Positions 1-7,578 of a stretch of DNA of 9,459 bases are shown here, in pieces. Source of the DNA: Verrucomicrobiota bacterium (GTDB lineage Bacteria > Verrucomicrobiota > Verrucomicrobiia > Verrucomicrobiales > DEV007); NCBI GenBank assembly GCA_020629815.1, contig JAHDCN010000010.1, positions 16,922-26,380 of the forward strand, in the 5' to 3' direction. Below the pieces are notes generated by a model. That model was not told the DNA's origin. It did not search any database and saw nothing but the letters and a program-made list of their open reading frames with translations. Made by a program: the position numbers and the translations under genes. Position 1 is the first letter of the stretch. Every line of letters begins with the position of its first letter.

Positions 1-881
1 TACCCGCGCCCCTGCACAAATTCGAACATAACGAGTTCCAGGGGCTGAGCGGTAGAAACCTGGCGAAACGTGATGCCATGTCGACCGCATAGGGTTTTCA
101 GCGCATCCGTGTGCGCGGCAAATCGCTTCAGATAGTTCTCCCGGGCGGCCGTTGGATCAATATAAAGGTCTTTCCCTGACTCGTGATCGCGGAAGTGAGT
201 GGCTTTTTCGAAATCAAAATCCAGCTCCCTCGGATCCAATATTTGAAACATCGCAATGTGATGACCTGCCGCTGCCAGATATCCGATTTGTTGCTCCAGC
301 TCTTCAATGGGAGAAAGCCAATCTGAAAACAGTAACAACAAGCTGCGTTTCCGGATCACTTCCGACAACCCGCGCATTGCTGCTCCAAGATCTGTCCCCG
401 ATCCTGATGGCGCCCGCTCCAGCTGAAGCATGAGTCGGCGCAGCTGCCCCGGACGATTCCGGGCAGGGATGTGTTGATCCAGTTTCTCATCAAAGGTGGT
501 AAGCCCGACGGCGTCCCCCTGTTTCATCAGGAAATGCGCCATGGTAGCAGCAAAAGTCTCGGAATAATCCGCTTTGCTAAACTCTCCGGAGCCGTACTTC
601 ATCGACTTGCTTCGATCCACCACGAGATGGGCACGCAAGTTGGTTTCGTCCTCGAACTTTTTGATAAATGCACGGTCACTGCGAGCAATCACTTTCCAAT
701 CCAGGAAGCGGGGATCGTCCCCCTTGGTATAGGGCCGGTATTCGCTGAACTCCACCGAGAATCCATGATATGGCGACTTGTGAAGGCCTTTCATGAAGCC
801 TTCCATCACCATCTTCGCCCGCAACTCCAGCGACTTCACGCGCATCAGCGCAGCAGGGTCGATCCAGTTCTTTGCAGGCAT
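1..881 (-). CDS. DUF58 / von Willebrand factor A domain protein (C-terminus cut by the window edge)
   Basis: The 293 visible residues form a DUF58 protein, the usual partner of MoxR ATPases. The N-terminal part carries the family signature around residues 47-70 (EYRPYTKGDDPRFLDW, then ARSD). A vWA-like fold follows with a complete MIDAS metal site: DRSKS at 89-93, the Thr of SGSGTDLG at 163, and FSDW at 186-188. There is no signal peptide and no membrane segment, so this is the soluble, cytoplasmic DUF58 form. The family is normally about 290-300 residues, so very little is missing at the C-terminus. The ATG at 881 is the only ATG between the upstream in-frame stop (909-911) and the conserved region; its Shine-Dalgarno is weak (AACGGA). 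It lies 66 bp after moxR on the same strand, separated only by a palindromic repeat, so co-transcription is likely. MoxR-DUF58 pairs act in envelope stress, metalloenzyme maturation or complex assembly; the substrate here is unknown. Confidence 0.9.
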   Translation of the reverse strand, partial: MPAKNWIDPAALMRVKSLELRAKMVMEGFMKGLHKSPYHGFSVEFSEYRPYTKGDDPRFLDWKVIARSDRAFIKKFEDETNLRAHLVVDRSKSMKYGSGEFSKADYSETFAATMAHFLMKQGDAVGLTTFDEKLDQHIPARNRPGQLRRLMLQLERAPSGSGTDLGAAMRGLSEVIRKRSLLLLFSDWLSPIEELEQQIGYLAAAGHHIAMFQILDPRELDFDFEKATHFRDHESGKDLYIDPTAARENYLKRFAAHTDALKTLCGRHGITFRQVSTAQPLELVMFEFVQGRG

Positions 882-897
882 TCCGTTAGCTGAGTAA

Positions 898-950
898 ACA
901 GGGTATGGTCACCGACCTAACCCTGTTAGGTCTCCCGAGTAACAGGGTTA
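898..950. repeat. Palindromic intergenic repeat, copy 1 (between moxR and the DUF58 gene)
   Basis: The core at 898-928 matches 30 of 31 bases of the inverted complement of 7608-7638. Within it, ACAGGGTATGGTC (898-910) can fold on GACCTAACCCTGT (914-926) with a 3-base loop and one 2x2 mismatch (A905-T906 against T918-A919). A third unit, TAACAGGGTTA (940-950), is the perfect complement of TAACCCTGTTA (918-928), giving an 11-bp stem. GACCTAA (914-920) can also pair with TTAGGTC (926-932). These stems share arms and so exclude one another. The last three bases (948-950) are the moxR stop codon. This could be a REP-like or MITE-like dispersed element, or a structured operon-internal RNA. No protein is encoded. 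Confidence 0.8.
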
Positions 951-2000
951 CGTCGCGGTTTCTTCGATCAGTTTCTCAATGACGTTATCCACTGTGATCC
1001 CTTCTGCCTCTGCCCGGTAGTTGACCAAAATTCTGTGTCGCAAAACCGGAGCAGCCATCGCTGTGATGTCATCAAATTCCACATGGGCTCTGCCATCGAG
1101 AAGAGCGCGCGTTTTCGCGCCGAGAACCAGGTTTTGCCCGGCTCGAGTTCCGGCACCCCAGTTGACCCATTCTTTGACGAAGTCGCCGGTTTTTTCTCCA
1201 GCAGGGCGGGAATTGGCAGCCAGCCTTACTGCATAACGAACCACTTCTTCAGCGATCGGCACACTGCGAACAATCTCGTGGCAGTCGATCAAATCCTGAC
1301 CGGAAAACAAGGCCTCCACCGGCTCACTACCGGCACCGGTAGTCTGGGACACCACAGCAACTTCTTCGTCCTCGCTCAAGTAATCGATCACGATGTTGAA
1401 CATGAAACGGTCGAGCTGCGCTTCCGGAAGTGGGTAGGTCCCCTCCATCTCAATCGGGTTCTGCGTCGCCAAAACGAAGAACGGCTTGTCCAACTCCAGG
1501 CTCATGCCAGCTACGGAGACCTGTTTCTCCTGCATCGCTTCCAGAAGGGCTGCCTGCGTTTTCGGAGGCGTCCGGTTGATCTCATCCGCGAGGATCAAGT
1601 TGGCAAAAATCGGCCCTTTGCTGAATACAAGCTCCCGGCCCTCGGCTGTCTCTTCCAGAATCTCCGTTCCGGTAATATCTGAAGGCATTAAATCCGGCGT
1701 GAACTGAATCCGCGCAAACGAGAGATCGAAGACTTTCCCCAACGTGCTGACCAATAAAGTCTTCGCCAGCCCAGGAGCGCCGGTAAGCAGACAGTGACCA
1801 CCTGACAGTAACGCGATCAGCAATTGATCCACGACTTCCTCCTGGCCGATAATCACTTTTCTTACCTCTTTCGAAATAGACTCGCGAGCGGTGCGCAGTT
1901 TTTCGACCATTGCCTTTTCTCGATCGAACTCGGGATCAGATGTGGAACCCGGAATAGGCGGCGGACTGGAAGGAGGATTGGCTGATTCGTCTTCGCTCAT
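948..2000 (-). CDS. MoxR-type AAA+ ATPase
   Basis: This is a cytoplasmic AAA+ ATPase of the MoxR family, chaperone-like enzymes that remodel or activate partner proteins together with DUF58/vWA proteins. Residue numbers here count from the upstream GTG at 2018; subtract 6 for the preferred ATG. Walker A is GAPGLAKT (80-87), Walker B is LILADE (140-145) followed by INRTPPKTQAALLEAMQE, sensor 1 is ATQNP (183-187), and the family motif LPEAQLDRF is at 196-204. The C-terminal helical lid contains the usual GAKTRALLDGR stretch. The first 35 or so residues are Pro/Ser-rich and probably disordered. I prefer the ATG at 2000 because the longer version needs a GTG start and adds only six residues; neither start has a clear Shine-Dalgarno. 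The gene follows rsuA by 81 bp and precedes the DUF58 gene on the same strand. Its TAA stop lies inside the palindromic repeat. No symbol is given because the subfamily cannot be settled by eye. Confidence 0.93.
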   Translation of the reverse strand: MSEDESANPPSSPPPIPGSTSDPEFDREKAMVEKLRTARESISKEVRKVIIGQEEVVDQLLIALLSGGHCLLTGAPGLAKTLLVSTLGKVFDLSFARIQFTPDLMPSDITGTEILEETAEGRELVFSKGPIFANLILADEINRTPPKTQAALLEAMQEKQVSVAGMSLELDKPFFVLATQNPIEMEGTYPLPEAQLDRFMFNIVIDYLSEDEEVAVVSQTTGAGSEPVEALFSGQDLIDCHEIVRSVPIAEEVVRYAVRLAANSRPAGEKTGDFVKEWVNWGAGTRAGQNLVLGAKTRALLDGRAHVEFDDITAMAAPVLRHRILVNYRAEAEGITVDNVIEKLIEETAT

Positions 2001-2081
2001 AGTTCTACGATTGCGCACTGTAGCGGCCAGACCTGCTGCAGGGAATCAATTTTTTTGGGCGGGAAAGCGTGGGCTTTTTCC

Positions 2082-2753
2082 TCAAATTTCCTTCCAATGA
2101 CCCGGCTCCCAATCGCCCGGTAGTCTGTATTCTCCGATGCGGACGCGATGTAGACCTCGAAGACGAATTCCATCGATCCGGTGAAACATGCGCTTTATCT
2201 GATGATACCGCCCCTCCCGGAGAATCACCCGGGCCTCGCAACGGCCAAGTATTTCCAAGTCGGCCGGTAGAGTGGTGATCCCCTCAGGCTCGAAATCAAA
2301 GCCTTCGGCAAACAGGGACACTGCCTGCTTCGGAATATCCCTGTCTGTTTGGACCAGGTATTCTTTCTCCACCTTTTGTTCGGGATCGGTCAGCGATTCG
2401 GTCCATTGGCCGTCGTTGCTCAGTAATATCAAACCGGAACTGCTTCGGTCGAGGCGACCGGCGAGGTGAAGTGTTTTCGCCTCCGGGTGATCAATCAAAT
2501 CAATCACCGTGGAGTGAACTGGATCGCTGGTCGCACTGAGAATGCCAACTGGCTTGTTGAGCATGATGCGTATTCGCTGAATTGCCTGCTGAACCAACTC
2601 GTCCCTGACCTGAATTCCGGAGAACTTATCCACAGAAAACTTATGATCGCGCAGCACCTCGTCATCAACGCGCACGAAACCTAAGGCAATCTGCTCCCGT
2701 GCACTTCGCTCACTGATGCCAAGGCGTTTCGCAAGAAAATGATCCAGACGCAT
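2082..2753 (-). CDS. rsuA: 16S rRNA pseudouridine synthase, RsuA family
   Basis: This enzyme isomerises a uridine in ribosomal RNA to pseudouridine; the RsuA subfamily acts on U516 of 16S rRNA (E. coli numbering). Residues 1-45 or so form an S4 RNA-binding domain starting MRLDHFLAKRLGISER. The catalytic domain follows, with MLNKPVGILSAT at 64-75, the catalytic Asp102 in GRLD (99-102), and the closing motif EGRYHQIKRMF. The SDPVHSTV segment, the 223-residue length and the MRLD start fit RsuA better than the longer RluB/RluE/RluF types. Target assignment remains family inference. The position after GRLD that is often Thr is Ser here (GRLDRSSSGL), a conservative change. The ATG at 2753 is supported by AGGA about 8 nt upstream, one of the better ribosome-binding sites in the window. 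It is divergent from rapA and is the first gene of a minus-strand run into moxR. Confidence 0.9.
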   Translation of the reverse strand: MRLDHFLAKRLGISERSAREQIALGFVRVDDEVLRDHKFSVDKFSGIQVRDELVQQAIQRIRIMLNKPVGILSATSDPVHSTVIDLIDHPEAKTLHLAGRLDRSSSGLILLSNDGQWTESLTDPEQKVEKEYLVQTDRDIPKQAVSLFAEGFDFEPEGITTLPADLEILGRCEARVILREGRYHQIKRMFHRIDGIRLRGLHRVRIGEYRLPGDWEPGHWKEI

Positions 2754-2773
2754 AGAGTTGTCCTGTTTGCTGA

Positions 2774-2801
2774 ACTATTCCCGCAAACGTGAATTTCTCA
2801 A
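2774..2801 (-). promoter_or_regulatory. Possible promoter for rsuA
   Basis: On the minus strand, TTGAGA (2801-2796) is separated by 16 bp from AATAGT (2779-2774). These match 5/6 and 4/6 of the sigma70 hexamers. Transcription would start near 2767, giving a leader of about 15 nt that includes the AGGA of rsuA. The position is sensible but the -10 match is modest. The rapA side of this 159-bp divergent gap shows only an isolated TAGTAT at 2878-2883 without a good -35, so no rapA promoter is called. Confidence 0.35.
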
Positions 2802-2912
2802 TTCGAGGCTCGTTTCAGAATCAAAGAAACAATCAAAAAAACCTGCGATCCTGACTGGCGGAATTGGTGAATCGCGCTAGTATTCCGGCCCCCAAGTTTT
2901 TGCTGATTTTGG

Positions 2913-5723
2913 ATGAAAGCATCCCGATACAAAACGGATCAGGCAGACCCTTCTCTTTTCTCCCCGGGACAAAGATGGGTCAGTGAAACGCAGGCCGAGT
3001 ATGGTCTGGCTCTTATTTTGAAAAAAGAGGGTGCACGCGTGCAGGTTTTCTACCCCGCAGTAAACGAAACGATCACTTACGCGGCGAAGAATGCACCACT
3101 GCGGAGAGTCACTTTTGAACCGGGAGACACGGTAAAAGATCAACAGGGCAATACGTTCTCTGTCTCTGAAGTTCGAGAGGCCGACGGCTGCTTGATCTAT
3201 GTGGATGAAAAAGGCAACGAGCTCCCGGAGAGTGGCCTTTCTGATACCATGAGCGTGCAACGCCCGGAGCAGCGGCTGCTCTCCGGCGTGAGTGACAAAC
3301 CCAGCCTGTGGGGCCTCCGTCAGTCTGCCCTTCGAAATCGCAGCGAAGAACGCGGCAGCACGGTTCGGGGTCTGGTCGGCGGGCGCGTATCATTGATCCC
3401 GCATCAACTGTATATCGCTGAAGAAGTTGCCAATCGCTATGCGCCACGTGTCTTGCTGGCGGACGAAGTCGGCCTGGGGAAAACGATCGAAGCCTGCCTC
3501 ATTTTACAGCGACTGCAATTGAGCGGGCGCGCCAGCCGGGTTTTGATTCTGGTTCCCGATGCTCTGGTCAACCAGTGGTTCGTCGAGCTGTACCGCCGAT
3601 TCTCTCTGACGTTCGCTATTTTTGATGAAGCCCGGGCCGCGTCCATCGAAGCCGAAGCCAATCGCGACAAGGATACACCGACAGAGGTGAATCCCTTCTT
3701 CGATGATCAACTGATTCTTTGTCCTATTTCCTGGATTGCAGGTAATGCTAAGCGCGCCGAACAAGCAGCCGCAGGAGAGTGGGATCTGACCATTGTCGAT
3801 GAGGCTCACCACCTCGAGTGGAGTGTCGACTCGTCCAGCCCGGAGTATGATGCCGTAGCTGCAATCGCTGAAAAATCGGTAGGACTTTTGCTACTCACAG
3901 CTACTCCGGAGCAACTGGGACGCGAAGGCCACTTTGCCCGACTTCGTCTGCTCGATCCAGCACGCTTTTCTGACCTCGATGAGTTCATAGCTGAGTCTGA
4001 TCGCTACCAGAAAATTTCCGATCTTGCTGACACCCTGCAATCCGAAGAAAAGCTTTCCGCCGAGAATCTGAAGGCACTCGAAGAGTTTCTGGGTGAGGAA
4101 ACAATCGCTTCGCTAAGGGGAGACGACATCCCGGCCCATCGCGCGGACTGCCGACGTGAGCTGATGGATTTGCATGGGCCCGGTCGAGTCCTGTTTCGTA
4201 ATCGTCGTCTGGTCCTCGGATCGTTTCCGAAAAGGATTGCGGAAATGGCTCCCCTTGCGCTTGAAGCCGGAGACGAAGCATTCCCTGCGAAAATGGATTG
4301 GCTGGTCGGGCTGCTGCGGGAGAATCCGGAAGAAAAGTTTCTGCTCATCGCGCACAGCAAAGAAACCGTCGAACAAATTGAGGAAGCTCTGCGCGAGCGG
4401 ATCGCTTCTCAAGCGGCGGTGTTTCATGAGGAGCTCAGCCTTTTGCAACGCGATAAAAACGCAGCCTGGTTCTCTCAAGACGACGGTGCTCGCGTGTTGC
4501 TTTGTTCCGAGATAGGCTCCGAGGGGCGGAACTTCCAGTTTGCTCACCATTTGGTGTTATTTGATCTACCGGATGATCCCGGACTGCTCGAGCAACGGAT
4601 TGGTCGCCTCGATCGGATTGGTCAGACCAGCGACATTCATATTCATGTGCCTTTTATCGAGGGTACCTCGGAAGAGCTGAAAGCGCTTTGGTATCACAAT
4701 GGTCTTGCCGCGTTTGAGAATACCCTGCACGGCGCAGGACCTGTATTTCGAGAATTCCATGAAGAAGTAGCTCGTCTTTCCGATGCCGAAGCACTGGAAA
4801 GAGAGAAAGCTCTTCCCGACCTTTTGGATCGAACCAGAAAATTCAAAGAGAAGGTCGATGCCGAACTAGAGGATGGGCGCGATCATTTGCTGGAGGTCAG
4901 CTCTTTCGATCAAGATCTCGGCAATGCTCTGGTATCACAAATTGAGAACCTTGACGAAGACGAGCGATTGGAACATCTGGTGCTGAAGCTCTGCGACCAC
5001 TTTGGCGTTACTGTCGAGGACCTGGACGAGCGCTGCTATCTGCTACTGCCCGAGAACTTGTTTTCAGCTGAAGCCTTTCCCGGTCTGCCGGACGAAGGCT
5101 TGTCGATCACTTTCGACCGGAATGTGGCACTGGCACGGGAAGACATCACGTTTTTCTCCGCTGATCATCCGATGGTGATCAGTGCAATGGAAAGTCTAAT
5201 TTCCACCGATCATGGCAACGCCGCATTTTTCCGCATGGAGAATGCTGATGAACAATTGTTGATGTTGGAAACCGTCTTTGTCCTCGATTCGATCGCGCCG
5301 GAACGCTTCCATGCAGATCGTTTTCTCTCTCCCCAATTGATTCGACGGATTGTGGATCAAAAAGGCCGTGATCGTACGGAAGATTTCCCTGTCGAACGTA
5401 TCCGTAGCAACGGACGCCCCGGACCGGGTAGCTTCCTCCGTGAGAAAGCTACCGCGTTGAAGGCTACGGTTCCACCCTTGCTCGAAGTAGCAGATCAACT
5501 CAGTGAGTCAGCAGCAAAGGAACTGCGTAAAGAAGCGATCGACGAAATGCGCGAAACATTGGATGGCGAAATCCATCGCCTGGAGCGACTTGCCGAGCTG
5601 GGCCATCCGGTTCGCGATTCTGAGCTACAGTTGGCGAAAGAAGAGCGGGAAGCTTTGGAGAAATACCTGAGCGATGCGCCTCTTCGACTCGACTCGGTTC
5701 GGTTGATCCTTGCTACTCCGTAG
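2913..5723 (+). CDS. rapA: RapA/HepA-type SNF2 ATPase, RNA polymerase-associated recycling factor
   Basis: RapA is a Swi2/Snf2 double-stranded DNA translocase that binds core RNA polymerase and helps release it after transcription. This 936-residue protein is nearly the length of E. coli RapA (968) and resembles it throughout. The N-terminal Tudor-like region begins FSPGQRWVSETQAEYGLA. The first RecA lobe has Walker A DEVGLGKT (184-191), DEAHH (296-300) and LLTATPEQLG (327-336), the last being RapA-specific wording. The second lobe has EIGSEGRNFQFA (533-544) and RIGRLDRIGQ (562-571) with the arginine finger. The C-terminal half keeps RapA landmarks, including ITFDRNVALARED and an ending RLDSVRLILATP that closely parallels the E. 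coli C-terminus. The ATG at 2913 is placed just before the conserved N-terminus; no clear Shine-Dalgarno precedes it. It is monocistronic, divergent from rsuA, and overlaps the convergent DUF1080 gene by 11 bp. Confidence 0.95.
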   Translation: MKASRYKTDQADPSLFSPGQRWVSETQAEYGLALILKKEGARVQVFYPAVNETITYAAKNAPLRRVTFEPGDTVKDQQGNTFSVSEVREADGCLIYVDEKGNELPESGLSDTMSVQRPEQRLLSGVSDKPSLWGLRQSALRNRSEERGSTVRGLVGGRVSLIPHQLYIAEEVANRYAPRVLLADEVGLGKTIEACLILQRLQLSGRASRVLILVPDALVNQWFVELYRRFSLTFAIFDEARAASIEAEANRDKDTPTEVNPFFDDQLILCPISWIAGNAKRAEQAAAGEWDLTIVDEAHHLEWSVDSSSPEYDAVAAIAEKSVGLLLLTATPEQLGREGHFARLRLLDPARFSDLDEFIAESDRYQKISDLADTLQSEEKLSAENLKALEEFLGEETIASLRGDDIPAHRADCRRELMDLHGPGRVLFRNRRLVLGSFPKRIAEMAPLALEAGDEAFPAKMDWLVGLLRENPEEKFLLIAHSKETVEQIEEALRERIASQAAVFHEELSLLQRDKNAAWFSQDDGARVLLCSEIGSEGRNFQFAHHLVLFDLPDDPGLLEQRIGRLDRIGQTSDIHIHVPFIEGTSEELKALWYHNGLAAFENTLHGAGPVFREFHEEVARLSDAEALEREKALPDLLDRTRKFKEKVDAELEDGRDHLLEVSSFDQDLGNALVSQIENLDEDERLEHLVLKLCDHFGVTVEDLDERCYLLLPENLFSAEAFPGLPDEGLSITFDRNVALAREDITFFSADHPMVISAMESLISTDHGNAAFFRMENADEQLLMLETVFVLDSIAPERFHADRFLSPQLIRRIVDQKGRDRTEDFPVERIRSNGRPGPGSFLREKATALKATVPPLLEVADQLSESAAKELRKEAIDEMRETLDGEIHRLERLAELGHPVRDSELQLAKEEREALEKYLSDAPLRLDSVRLILATP

Positions 5724-6345
5724 CTTGCCCGGAACGAATTTCGACCAGCTTGAGATTGCGAAATTTCACCCATCCAGCGTGTCCTTCAGCACCATATGTC
5801 TGAAGCGTAATCGAACCGGCAGCCAGATCTTCCGGCTTTGGATTGGGCTCAGTATATTCGACAATTTTTTCGCCGTTCAGCCACACCTGGATTCGTGGTC
5901 CGACGGCTCTGATGCGAAGCTGATTCCACTCTCCTGGCTTTCGATGTTCATCCTTCTCATCGCCTTTATCTAACCAGTCATCTCGAAACAGGCCAATGTA
6001 CTCGCCCGCCACGCCCCGGCCGATATTGACCTGATAGCGCTGGCCTTTCATATCCGGAACATCGCGCAGATAAATTCCTGAATTGTATTTTCCGTGTTCG
6101 TCGATCAAAAACTCTACGTCGAACTGAAAGTCCGCGAAGTGCTGCTTTGTCTTCAGCCTCCCGGAACGCTTCGGGTCGCCATCCTGACCGCCAACAATCA
6201 CGCCGTCTTCGACACGCCACTCTGCTTTACCAATCGCCTCCCAATTGGTTAGATCGGTGCCGTTGAAAATTGCAACACTCTCTTCAGCGAAAAGCGGGAC
6301 GGCCCGGATCAGCAGAAACAATAGAAAAAGCAATCCCAGTCTCAT
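5713..6345 (-). CDS. Secreted 3-keto-disaccharide hydrolase domain (DUF1080) protein
   Basis: The 210-residue product has a clear signal peptide: MRLG, a hydrophobic Leu/Phe stretch, and a probable cleavage after VPLFA at residue 20. The remainder is one DUF1080 domain (PF06439), a concanavalin-like beta-sandwich very common in Planctomycetes and Verrucomicrobia. Typical family strings are FNGTDLTNWE (27-36), NSGIYLRD, GEWNQLRIRAVG, and a C-terminal GSITLQTYG...VKFRNLKLVEI. Some members hydrolyse 3-keto-glycosides; others are carbohydrate-binding modules of larger enzymes. The substrate cannot be predicted here. The ATG at 6345 overlaps the ispH stop by 4 bp (ATGA), implying translational coupling to ispH. 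Its 3' end overlaps the convergent rapA gene by 11 bp. A periplasmic or extracytoplasmic location is inferred from the signal peptide. Confidence 0.9.
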   Translation of the reverse strand: MRLGLLFLLFLLIRAVPLFAEESVAIFNGTDLTNWEAIGKAEWRVEDGVIVGGQDGDPKRSGRLKTKQHFADFQFDVEFLIDEHGKYNSGIYLRDVPDMKGQRYQVNIGRGVAGEYIGLFRDDWLDKGDEKDEHRKPGEWNQLRIRAVGPRIQVWLNGEKIVEYTEPNPKPEDLAAGSITLQTYGAEGHAGWVKFRNLKLVEIRSGQATE

Positions 6346-7577
6346 ACTTCCAGTGCACTTCGCACTTCTTCCCCGCTGATTCCGCGCAATTCGAAGACCT
6401 TGAGGATTGTATTCTCGATCAAATTGTTCGGACAGGAAGCTCCTGCTGTAATTCCGATATGCACAGTTTCTTTACCGGAAAGAGCATCTGTGTAACTGCT
6501 TCTCTCAGTCCGGTCGTGAAGATCGAAGTGCACGATTTCTTCCAAAGAGGTAATGCAGCGGGATCCACGGATAAAAAAGGTCGGCAATTCCTGTTCGCCG
6601 ATCTCTACCAGGTGGGTGGTGTTGGAACTGTTGTAACCGCCCACTACTAAAAGCATATCCATGCTCTCTTTCAGCATTTCAAAAAGAGCGTCCTGACGTT
6701 CCTGTGTGGCTCCGCAAATGGTATCGAACACCTGGAAGTTTTCGTCGTCGCCATCGCGATCCTGAACTGCTACTTTCACCCGGTTCTGAATCTCTTCCGT
6801 CTCAGACTTCAACATGGTCGTCTGGTTGGCCACTCCTACTTTGATCAGATCACGCTCCGGATCAAACCCTTCTGAAGTGGAGCCCTCAAAACGTTTCAGA
6901 AACTCATCCCTATCGCCGCCATTTCTCAGGTAATCACAAAGGAAATCCACATCATCCAGAGTGAGCACGACCAGGTAATGCCCCTTTCCATCTTCACCCA
7001 TGGCTCGAGACGCAGTCGCGCGGGTTTCTTCGTGACCGGCCTTACCGTGAATAATGGAGGTGATGCCGTTTTTGGCATAGCCACGCACCCGGCGCCAGAC
7101 CTTCATCACATCACCACAGGTAGTATCAACGGTCTTGCACCCCTGAGAATCGACCTTTTCCATGAAGGAAATCGGCGCTCCAAAAGCAGGAACAATTACG
7201 ACATCATCCGGACCAAGATCATCATATTGCTCATCCATTTCCTGCCAGGGCAGGGAAACAATATTCATCTCCTCCAACTGGCCGTTGACCTCCGGATTGT
7301 GAATAATCTCTCCAATTAGGAAAATCCGGTTATCCGGGAAGACACGACGCGAGGCATAGGCAAGATCAATCGCGCGTTCGACCCCATAACAAAAACCAAA
7401 CTGTTTTGCCAGGCGAACAGTCGTGTTGCCTATCGTGACAACGCCATCTCTCGCACGGAACTTTTCAACGATTGAACTCTCGTAGTGAACAGCGACCTCG
7501 TTTTGCACGAGTTCCATCACCTCCGGAGTACGGACGTTGACGCGTTTCTTCTTCTTTTTCGATGCAGGAGATGCCAT
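6342..7577 (-). CDS. ispH: 4-hydroxy-3-methylbut-2-enyl diphosphate reductase (IspH/LytB), plant/cyanobacterial type
   Basis: IspH is the [4Fe-4S] enzyme that reduces HMBPP to IPP and DMAPP, the last step of the MEP isoprenoid pathway. Counting from the ATG at 7577 (411 residues), the three cluster cysteines are Cys63 (FGFCYGVERA), Cys154 (TTCGDVMKVW) and Cys288 (FDTICGATQERQD). Substrate-binding segments HNPEVN, IIHGKAGHEETRATAS, GGYNSSNTTHL and ITAGASCPNNLIE are all present. The HGK-HEET-AT, TICGATQERQDA and NSSNT-HL wording, together with the long length (E. coli IspH is about 316 residues), point to the longer plant/cyanobacterial clade. The N-terminus is Lys-rich (SKKKKKR). An in-frame ATG at 7631 would add 18 residues, but these are encoded almost wholly by the palindromic repeat, so I prefer 7577; neither start has a convincing Shine-Dalgarno. 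The stop overlaps the DUF1080 start (ATGA). Confidence 0.93.
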   Translation of the reverse strand: MASPASKKKKKRVNVRTPEVMELVQNEVAVHYESSIVEKFRARDGVVTIGNTTVRLAKQFGFCYGVERAIDLAYASRRVFPDNRIFLIGEIIHNPEVNGQLEEMNIVSLPWQEMDEQYDDLGPDDVVIVPAFGAPISFMEKVDSQGCKTVDTTCGDVMKVWRRVRGYAKNGITSIIHGKAGHEETRATASRAMGEDGKGHYLVVLTLDDVDFLCDYLRNGGDRDEFLKRFEGSTSEGFDPERDLIKVGVANQTTMLKSETEEIQNRVKVAVQDRDGDDENFQVFDTICGATQERQDALFEMLKESMDMLLVVGGYNSSNTTHLVEIGEQELPTFFIRGSRCITSLEEIVHFDLHDRTERSSYTDALSGKETVHIGITAGASCPNNLIENTILKVFELRGISGEEVRSALEV

Positions 7578-7578
7578 G

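Noticed and set aside
471..893. Plus-strand open frame of 140 codons
   Set aside because: It lies entirely antisense to the DUF58 gene, which has family motifs and an intact MIDAS site; the plus-strand product resembles nothing.
898..950. CRISPR array or tandem repeat
   Set aside because: There are only three partly inverted units of about 10 bp with unequal spacing, no spacers of regular size and no cas genes.
1035..1682. Plus-strand open frame of 215 codons
   Set aside because: It is antisense to moxR, whose Walker motifs are unmistakable; long antisense frames are common opposite such genes.
2050..2080. Small hairpin AAAGC-GTGG-GCTTT after rsuA
   Set aside because: The stem is only five pairs, and its T-run is on the wrong strand to terminate rsuA.
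2877..3260. Minus-strand open frame of 127 codons spanning the rsuA-rapA gap
   Set aside because: It is mostly antisense to the conserved rapA N-terminus and has no recognisable features.
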